This document shows positions 6,118 through 10,982 of a DNA stretch of 10,982 nucleotides, one piece after another. The position numbers were made by a program, and so were the translations under genes. The notes beneath the pieces are model-generated. The model was not told the DNA's origin. It ran no database searches and saw only the letters and a list, made by a program, of their open reading frames with translations. Position 1 is the first letter of the stretch; each line of letters starts with the position of its first letter. The stretch is from CAYTXJ01 sp965613025 (GTDB taxonomy: Bacteria > Desulfobacterota > DSM-4660 > Desulfatiglandales > JALVMZ01), in assembly GCA_965613025.1 (NCBI GenBank), contig CBFDUE010000071.1, positions 1-10,982 of the forward strand, in the 5' to 3' direction.

Positions 6118-7556
6118 AGGTAAAAATTATCATAAGGACACTTTTTGTAATGCTTTTAGGGCTCTTGCTATTGACTCCTCTTTCATATGCCCAGGATATG
6201 AGAGAGAATGTGATTGAGGCAAGAAAAAAGAGGGAAGAGCTTCTTAAAAAGGCAAGGATTGAAAAAGAAAGGGCATTGAGGGAGAAAAGAGAGGCAATAG
6301 AGCGGATATTAAAGGATAAAAATTCCCTTTTAAGTGCTATTAAAAAGCTTAAGAAGGAAAATGAAAGATTAAAGAGGGAGAATAAAGAATTGGGTAATAC
6401 CTTAGATAAGTTAAAAAGCAGGGAAAAGGAGCTTATATCAAAGAGGGATGAAATCGAAGAGAATGTAAAGGAGTTAGTAGGTGTTATCCGAGTAAATGCA
6501 AAGGATATTGATTCCCTGTTTCGTCAGAGTCTTCAGAGTGCCTTTTTAAAAGATAGGATTAAATTTATGGATCCGATTTTGAGCCAGATAGAGTTTCCTG
6601 GAATGGGCCATGTCAGAAGAATGGTTGACCTCTTATTTAAAGAGATAGAGCTCTCTGGGCAGGTGAGAGTGGTGAAGGGCAATTTTGTAGATAGATCGGG
6701 AAAAGAGGTCAGTGGCAATATCCTTATATTAGGTAATTTTTCAGCAGCTTACAGAATACCTGAAGAAACAGGTTTTTTACTTTACTCTGACACCAGTCAG
6801 CGACTCTTTGCCCTATCTAAGTTACCCCCGCATAGGATCTCCAAAAAGCTGATTGATTATATGGAAGGAAGATCAATAGATGTTCCAATTGATATCTCAA
6901 GAGGTGCTGCCCTCAGACAGCTTACCCACAGGCTCAGCCTAATTGAGCATATACCAAAGGGGGGACCACTGGTATGGCCAATTGTGGGAATTGCAGCGGT
7001 GGCATTTTTAATCATAATTGAAAGATCGCTCTATCTATTTATAAAGGATATAAGGCCAGAGAAATTTGCAGATCCTATGCTAAATTATGCTTCAAGGGGC
7101 GATTGGGACAGCTGCCTCTCCCTTTGCAAAAAAAAGATTGGAAAACCCATCTCAAGGGTCCTATTATCTGGCATTAAAAATAGAGGGCTTAGCCGTGAAG
7201 ACCTTGAAAATGTGCTTCAAGAGGCCATCTTGAATGAGATTCCACCCCTTGAAAGATTTCTATCCACTCTTGGTATGCTTGCTGCCATATCACCACTTCT
7301 TGGGCTGCTTGGCACAGTAACCGGGATGATCAAGACATTTCATGTGATAACCTTCTATGGCACAGGGGATCCCAAGCTGATGTCTGCAGGAATATCTGAG
7401 GCACTTGTTACCACCATGCTTGGACTCTCTGTTGCAATTCCCGTTATGCTTTTTCATACACTTCTGACACGTAAGGTTGAAAATATGATCTCTCAGATGG
7501 AAAAGAAATCCATTGCCTTCGTAAACACATTATTCAGTAAAATAGAGGAGGGGTAA
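6114..7556 (+). CDS. ttpC: TtpC-like ExbB/TolQ protein with periplasmic domain
   Basis: A 480-residue proton-channel family protein. It has a signal peptide (cleavage likely after SYA, residue 26), a coiled coil at about 28-120, a periplasmic beta-rich region at about 130-280, then the MotA/TolQ/ExbB domain. That domain shows a first membrane segment at about 285-309 (GGPLVWP start, ERSLYLF end), a cytoplasmic loop with helices, and the paired segments at about 385-410 (AAISPLLGLLGTVTGMIKTF) and 428-450. This is the architecture of TtpC, the extra ExbB-like subunit needed by TonB2 systems in Vibrio. TtpC is thought to link the ExbB-ExbD-TonB complex across the periplasm. It overlaps the DUF3450 gene by 4 bp and is followed by a canonical ExbB. 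Its coiled coil resembles that of its DUF3450 neighbour, so the two may pair; that is inference. Confidence 0.9.
   Translation: MKVKIIIRTLFVMLLGLLLLTPLSYAQDMRENVIEARKKREELLKKARIEKERALREKREAIERILKDKNSLLSAIKKLKKENERLKRENKELGNTLDKLKSREKELISKRDEIEENVKELVGVIRVNAKDIDSLFRQSLQSAFLKDRIKFMDPILSQIEFPGMGHVRRMVDLLFKEIELSGQVRVVKGNFVDRSGKEVSGNILILGNFSAAYRIPEETGFLLYSDTSQRLFALSKLPPHRISKKLIDYMEGRSIDVPIDISRGAALRQLTHRLSLIEHIPKGGPLVWPIVGIAAVAFLIIIERSLYLFIKDIRPEKFADPMLNYASRGDWDSCLSLCKKKIGKPISRVLLSGIKNRGLSREDLENVLQEAILNEIPPLERFLSTLGMLAAISPLLGLLGTVTGMIKTFHVITFYGTGDPKLMSAGISEALVTTMLGLSVAIPVMLFHTLLTRKVENMISQMEKKSIAFVNTLFSKIEEG
7546..7553 (+). promoter_or_regulatory. Strong ribosome site pointing to a non-standard exbB start
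   Basis: GAGGAGGGG lies at the very end of the TtpC-like gene. The frame of exbB is open from 7541 but holds no ATG, GTG, TTG or CTG until ATG 7619. The codon at a normal distance from this site (five bases) is ATC at 7559. Confidence 0.45.
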
Positions 7557-7618
7557 GTATCGATTTACAGAACCTTATCTATAAACTTGAAGATTATATC
7601 TTAAGCGGTGGGATTGTA

Positions 7619-8164
7619 ATGGTTCCGCTTCTGTCTCTGTCTATAATCATGTGGGCACTTATAATAAACAGGATAATCTATTTTAGAAGGCTTTACATTA
7701 AAAGGATGAAAAGATCAGAGGCAAAAGAACACATAATAAAAGGAAAATTTCCTGATCCTAAAAGATACAATGATATCATCTCCATGCTTGTTAAGGAATA
7801 TTTGAGGAAAAAGAGCTCTGACAGAGAGCTAAATAGATATATCCTGGATGAACTGGTTGTGGAGATCAACTCTTCCCTTGATAATTATCTGGGTTTCATT
7901 GCAACATTGGCATCTCTTGCCCCACTTATGGGTCTTTTGGGAACTGTTATAGGAATGATCAAGACCTTTGATGTTATATCCATTTTTGGAACAGGTAATG
8001 CAAAGGCAATGGCAGGGGGAATCTCAGAGGCATTGATCACTACTCAGGCAGGCCTTATGGTTGCAATTCCAGGACTTTATATGAGCAATTTTCTTAAAAA
8101 AAGGGCACAGAATCTAAAGCAGAGGGTCTCGTCGGTTGGGCTCTATATAAGCCAGCACCTTTAG
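7619..8164 (+). CDS. exbB: ExbB proton-channel subunit of TonB complex
   Basis: A MotA/TolQ/ExbB family protein, 181 residues from the ATG given here. The first membrane segment is at about 2-22 (MVPLLSL to NRIIYF), and the paired segments follow a cytoplasmic loop at about 92-117 (ATLASLAPLMGLLGTVIGMIKTF) and 133-155 (GGISEALITTQAGLMVAIPG). ExbB forms the inner-membrane channel with ExbD that converts proton flow into TonB movement. The ATG at 7619 has only a weak site (GGTGGGA, 7607-7613). Reading upstream in frame to 7559 adds 20 residues including LIYKLEDYILSGGIV, which looks like a genuine ExbB N-terminal helix and parallels the GGPLVWP element of the TtpC-like neighbour. The natural start is therefore probably ATC at 7559, or another non-standard codon, after the strong site at 7546-7553. 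The ATG is given as the conservative start. Confidence 0.9.
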   Translation: MVPLLSLSIIMWALIINRIIYFRRLYIKRMKRSEAKEHIIKGKFPDPKRYNDIISMLVKEYLRKKSSDRELNRYILDELVVEINSSLDNYLGFIATLASLAPLMGLLGTVIGMIKTFDVISIFGTGNAKAMAGGISEALITTQAGLMVAIPGLYMSNFLKKRAQNLKQRVSSVGLYISQHL

Positions 8165-8177
8165 AGGTATATAAGCC

Positions 8178-8600
8178 ATGTTAAACATTACTTCAGCACG
8201 TAAGGCAAAGAGAGGAGGAATCGAATTAAATATAACACCCCTTATCGATATGGTCTTCATCCTCCTTATCTTTTTTCTGGTCACCACAAGCTTTGTAAGA
8301 GAAACCGGGGTGGAGGTTAATCGCCCTGTTTCAAAGACTGCAGTAAGCAAGAAAAAGATGACAATACTGGTTGGGGTTACAAAGGATGACAGGATCTTTA
8401 TAGAAAGGCGTCAGATTGATATCCGCGCACTGAGGATAGAGGTGGAGAGGGCATTGGCTGAAAATCCTGAAGCCTCTGTGATTATAGTTGCTGACAAAGA
8501 CAGCAAGACAGGCACAGTGATCAGGGTGATGGATGAGTGCAAGCTTGCAGGCGCAAAGGAGGTCTCTATTGCAGCACTTAAAGAGTCTAAAGGAAGGTAA
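8178..8600 (+). CDS. exbD: ExbD subunit of TonB complex
   Basis: A 140-residue ExbD/TolR protein of usual length. A short basic cytoplasmic N-terminus leads to the motif LNITPLIDMVFILLIFFLVT (17-36), whose Asp24 corresponds to the essential proton-carrying aspartate of the family (Asp25 in E. coli ExbD). The periplasmic C-terminal domain (about 45-137) ends in the typical GAKEVSIA strand. It follows exbB after 13 bases with a modest AGAGG site at 8163-8167. Its last part overlaps the probable start of tonB. Confidence 0.95.
   Translation: MLNITSARKAKRGGIELNITPLIDMVFILLIFFLVTTSFVRETGVEVNRPVSKTAVSKKKMTILVGVTKDDRIFIERRQIDIRALRIEVERALAENPEASVIIVADKDSKTGTVIRVMDECKLAGAKEVSIAALKESKGR
8555..8562 (+). 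promoter_or_regulatory. Ribosome binding site inside exbD for tonB
   Basis: AAAGGAGG lies six bases before an in-frame TTG at 8569. It also encodes the conserved AKE of ExbD, so it could be coincidence, but it is the best site near the tonB start. A second candidate is GGAAGG (8592-8597) before CTG at 8605. Confidence 0.45.
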
Positions 8601-9267
8601 AGGGCTGAAGGTATGGGTCACTTCCCTATTTCTATCTGTTTTATTTAATGGAGTGCTGTTCTATATGATGCCATCTCTTGTAAGATACAGCCCTGTAAAG
8701 AAAGAGTTTTCAGAACCCATCACCCCTGTAAATGTAATAAGATTTAAAAGAGAAGATTCACCTGTTCATAGAAAAGAAAAAAAGGTAAAAAGGATTATCC
8801 CTCAAAAAAAGGCCTTAAAGACTATTTCAAAAAAGATCTTTATATCCCCATCTATAAGGCAGAACCTGAGCTTACCCTTCGAGATAAACCCCAAACTCCC
8901 CCCCCTTTCAGGTGGCCCTAAGGTAGATGCTGTGTGCAATCTATCCTTGGGGCTACCTCATATAAAAGGGGTCTATGGAATCGGTGAGATAGATCATCCT
9001 CTCACCCCACTAGTAAGGATACCTCCACTTTACCCAATGCATGCAAGGAGAAGGGGGATTGAAGGGTGGGTAAGGGTAAGATTTATAGTGAATGAAGAGG
9101 GCATGGTAACCGATCCAGTTATAGTTGAAAGCCATCCAAAAGGGATATTTGAAGATTCGGTCTTAAGGTGTGTAACCAAGTGGAGATTTATTCCTGGGAC
9201 CATAGAAGGGATAAAGGTTAAGACCCTTGTTGAAACAACTATCAGGTTTGTCTTAAAGAAGGGATGA
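8569..9267 (+). CDS. tonB: TonB energy-transducing protein
   Basis: About 232 residues from TTG 8569. A basic N-terminus (residues 1-14) leads to a single membrane anchor (about 15-36), then a basic periplasmic linker with Lys/Arg-rich and some Pro segments (about 40-145). The TonB C-terminal domain spans about 148-230: RIPPLYPMHARRRGIEGWV, then ESHPKGIFEDSVL and KWRFIPG, the family's hallmarks. TonB spans the periplasm and pulls on outer-membrane receptors to drive uptake of B12, haem or siderophores. Start choice: ATG at 8533 has no good ribosome site and would add residues that merely shadow exbD; TTG 8569 has AAAGGAGG at ideal spacing; CTG 8605 would leave a shorter, also plausible N-terminus. 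The linker is short and rich in Lys rather than having long Pro-Glu/Pro-Lys repeats. The stop overlaps the TPR gene by 4 bp. Confidence 0.9.
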   Translation: MQHLKSLKEGKGLKVWVTSLFLSVLFNGVLFYMMPSLVRYSPVKKEFSEPITPVNVIRFKREDSPVHRKEKKVKRIIPQKKALKTISKKIFISPSIRQNLSLPFEINPKLPPLSGGPKVDAVCNLSLGLPHIKGVYGIGEIDHPLTPLVRIPPLYPMHARRRGIEGWVRVRFIVNEEGMVTDPVIVESHPKGIFEDSVLRCVTKWRFIPGTIEGIKVKTLVETTIRFVLKKG

Positions 9268-10634
9268 TTAAATTAATCCACTATATCTTATTCTTATCTA
9301 TTCTATTGGTCTTTTTGCCATTTACACTTATTGAAGCCAAAGAGAAAGAGCTCCCTTTACGCACTCAGATCGTGCTCTATAAGGCCCAGGGCTTAATAGA
9401 AAAAAAGGAATATGATAAGGCGATAGATCTGCTTATTAGGTTTCAAGAAAAGGGAAAGGGCCTTAGGGAAGAGGATAGAATATCAAAAGGGTATGATAAC
9501 TATATGATAGATTTTACAATTGGAAATTGCTATCTTTTAAAAAAAGATTACACAGATGCAGTCTCCTTTTATAGAAGATCATTAAAGAAAAAACCCTCCT
9601 TTTATTTAGCCTGGGTAAATTTATCAAGATGCTACTATGAGTTAAAGAGGTATAAAGAGGCCGGGGATTCTTTTTTAAAGTGTTATGAGATAGATCCCAA
9701 AAAAGATCCGCAATATCTCTACTATGGAGGAATATGTTATCTAACAGATGGAAGGCATAAGGAAGCAATAAGGGTCTTGGAACGCCTTTTAGAGGTTACA
9801 AAAGGAGCGGATCTAAAGACAGAATGGAAGGAGGCCATCTCCCAGGCATATCTTTTAGGTAATTATCCCCGAAAGGCACTTCCATTTGTAGAGGAGCTAT
9901 CTGTGGAGACCAAAGGCATAAGAAGAAAACAGTGGCAGGAGCAGAGGCTCCATCTCTATCTTACACTTGAAATGGAGGAAAAGGCATTTAATTACCTAAA
10001 TGAACTCATAAGAGAGGACCCTTTAGAGCCTAAGTGGTGGAAGGGGCTTTCTCATTTCTATCTTAAGAAAAACAATTACAAAGGGGCACTGGTTGCTCTT
10101 ACCATAAAGGGCCTTTTAGAGCCTCTAACCGAGCAGGAACAGAGGATCGCTGCTGATCTATATATATCAGTTGATATTCCTTATGAGGCAGTGCGACTCT
10201 ATAAAAAGATGGCACGTAAGCATCTCACCCCTAAGATGGCATACAGGATAGCTCAGTGCTATATCCGCCTTCACAGACCTAAGGATGCCCTTCTATATAT
10301 TGAAAAGGCTATAGAGGCAAAGAAGGATAAAGATATATCTCTCCTTATGCTTAAAGGTGAACTCCTGTATGAACTTGAAAGATATAGAAATGCAGCAGAT
10401 ACATTTGAAGATGTTGCAAAAATATCGCTTAAAAAGGGCAATGAAAAAACTGCAGCAAAAGCCCTTTTAATGGAAGGTTACTCCGCATGGAATGCAAAGG
10501 ATCTAAACAGGGCCATTGAGGCATTCAGGATGGCAGCTAAATTCCCTTCACAGAGATCCTCTGCCTTAAAGGCATTAGAGAGGATCAGAAAAGCAGATAT
10601 GATTGCCATGAAGGATTCAGAGATCAAAAACTAA
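9264..10634 (+). CDS. TPR-repeat periplasmic protein of TonB operon
   Basis: A 456-residue protein with a signal peptide (residues 1-25, cleavage likely after IEA). The rest is built of tetratricopeptide-like helix pairs. Clear units include those around residues 86-119 (GNCYLLKKDYTDAVSFYRRS), 119-152, 153-178, 334-361 (AQCYIRLHRPKDALLYIEKA), 367-395 and 408-440 (GYSAWNAKDLNRAIEAFRMA). A TPR protein is the usual last gene of TtpC-type TonB operons, and such proteins are presumed scaffolds in the periplasm; the specific partner is not known to me. The ATGA overlap with tonB supports translational coupling. No terminator was found directly after it. Confidence 0.85.
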   Translation: MIKLIHYILFLSILLVFLPFTLIEAKEKELPLRTQIVLYKAQGLIEKKEYDKAIDLLIRFQEKGKGLREEDRISKGYDNYMIDFTIGNCYLLKKDYTDAVSFYRRSLKKKPSFYLAWVNLSRCYYELKRYKEAGDSFLKCYEIDPKKDPQYLYYGGICYLTDGRHKEAIRVLERLLEVTKGADLKTEWKEAISQAYLLGNYPRKALPFVEELSVETKGIRRKQWQEQRLHLYLTLEMEEKAFNYLNELIREDPLEPKWWKGLSHFYLKKNNYKGALVALTIKGLLEPLTEQEQRIAADLYISVDIPYEAVRLYKKMARKHLTPKMAYRIAQCYIRLHRPKDALLYIEKAIEAKKDKDISLLMLKGELLYELERYRNAADTFEDVAKISLKKGNEKTAAKALLMEGYSAWNAKDLNRAIEAFRMAAKFPSQRSSALKALERIRKADMIAMKDSEIKN

Positions 10635-10691
10635 ATGATCCTTAGATCAGCTTTAAAAGCATCTCTTAATTTTGAAAAATTCAGAGCTCTC

Positions 10692-10697
10692 AGGAGG
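10692..10697 (+). promoter_or_regulatory. Ribosome site deciding the slp start
   Basis: AGGAGG sits seven bases before ATG 10705 but only one base before the in-frame ATG at 10699, so 10705 is the likelier start. Confidence 0.65.
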
Positions 10698-10704
10698 TAT
10701 GGTT

Positions 10705-10982
10705 ATGGCAAGGAATCTATCTATTTTAGCTTTTCTATCCCTGATGATCCTTTCTTCCTGCGCTCCCATTATACCTCAAGAGCTTAAGAAGAGTATAACG
10801 GAAGAGATAACCATCCATGAGGTGGTCAAAGATCCTGATTTATGTAAAGGGAAGATGGTTCTTTGGGGTGGAGTGATTCTGAGGGCGGTTAATAAGAAGG
10901 AAGGGACAATGATAGAGGTCTTACAGCTACCACTGGATAGAAGCGACAGACCCAAAGATGTGGATACATCAGGGGGGAGGTT
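10705..10982 (+). CDS. slp: Slp-family outer-membrane lipoprotein, 5' part
   Basis: The first 92 residues of a lipoprotein gene cut by the window end. A signal peptide ends in the lipobox LSSC with Cys19, and Ala follows at +2, which fits sorting to the outer membrane. The mature part shows features of the Slp (starvation lipoprotein) family: CKGKMVLWGGVILRAVN, then TMIEVLQLPLDRSDRP, then SGGR at the window edge. The function of Slp proteins is poorly known. The gene lies 70 bases after the TPR gene with its own good ribosome site, and it may be co-transcribed with the TonB operon or start a new unit. Confidence 0.85.
   Translation, partial: MARNLSILAFLSLMILSSCAPIIPQELKKSITEEITIHEVVKDPDLCKGKMVLWGGVILRAVNKKEGTMIEVLQLPLDRSDRPKDVDTSGGR

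Noticed and set aside
10650..10672. GCTTTAAAAGC near the end of the TPR gene as a terminator
   Set aside because: The stem is only four base pairs and is not followed by a convincing T-run.
10635..10785. Small + strand open frame starting ATG 10635, directly after the TPR stop
   Set aside because: It has no ribosome site, overlaps the well-supported slp start in another frame, and shows no recognisable features.
1..10982. CRISPR arrays, tRNA or rRNA genes, insertion sequences
   Set aside because: No spaced direct repeats, cloverleaf-like elements, transposase frames or terminal inverted repeats were seen on either strand.

Overview
The window is about 11 kb of AT-rich DNA with every recognisable gene on the + strand. 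It reads as two tightly packed operons plus the start of a third gene. Frequent AGA/AGG arginine and ATA isoleucine codons, an outer-membrane lipoprotein (Slp family), a TonB system and CcsA/ResB-type (system II) proteins point to a Gram-negative, probably anaerobic bacterium of the Nitrospirota or Desulfobacterota kind. That placement is inference from gene content only.

Region 1 (1-255) is the 3' part of a cobalamin (B12) riboswitch. It ends in a B12-box-like sequence (128-145) and is followed by a strong intrinsic terminator (216-255), the layout of a transcription-attenuating riboswitch. The 5' half of the aptamer appears to lie upstream of base 1. Bases 256-364 are AT-rich leader with no gene and no convincing promoter.

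Region 2 (365-5224) is the operon this switch should control. Its genes are a divergent CcsA-like membrane protein, a ResB-like protein fused in frame to a lipoprotein-type BtuF periplasmic binding domain, a BtuC-type permease and a BtuD-type ATPase with an extra C-terminal domain of about 150 residues. Junctions overlap or nearly touch. The riboswitch plus a FecCD-family transporter points to corrinoid import across the inner membrane. The two haem-handling-type membrane proteins are the unexpected part: they are either repurposed for corrinoid handling or mark a transporter with a tetrapyrrole cargo other than B12.

Region 3 (5221-5352) is an intergenic block with a sigma70-like promoter overlapping the ATPase stop codon, a 10-bp palindrome, and a strong hairpin-plus-T-run directly downstream of the promoter.

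Region 4 (5353-10634) is a complete TtpC-type TonB energising operon in the order known from Vibrio TonB2 loci: DUF3450 coiled-coil protein, TtpC-like ExbB with a large periplasmic N-terminus, ExbB, ExbD, TonB and a TPR protein. Most junctions overlap by a few bases. It would power outer-membrane uptake, so together the two operons could carry a corrinoid across both membranes. No TonB-dependent receptor is in the window.

Region 5 (10705-10982) is the 5' end of an Slp-family outer-membrane lipoprotein gene that runs off the window.

The strongest novelty candidates are the ResB-BtuF fusion with its degenerate CcsA partner under a B12 riboswitch, the C-terminal extension of the ATPase, and an exbB gene whose natural start appears to use a non-standard codon.
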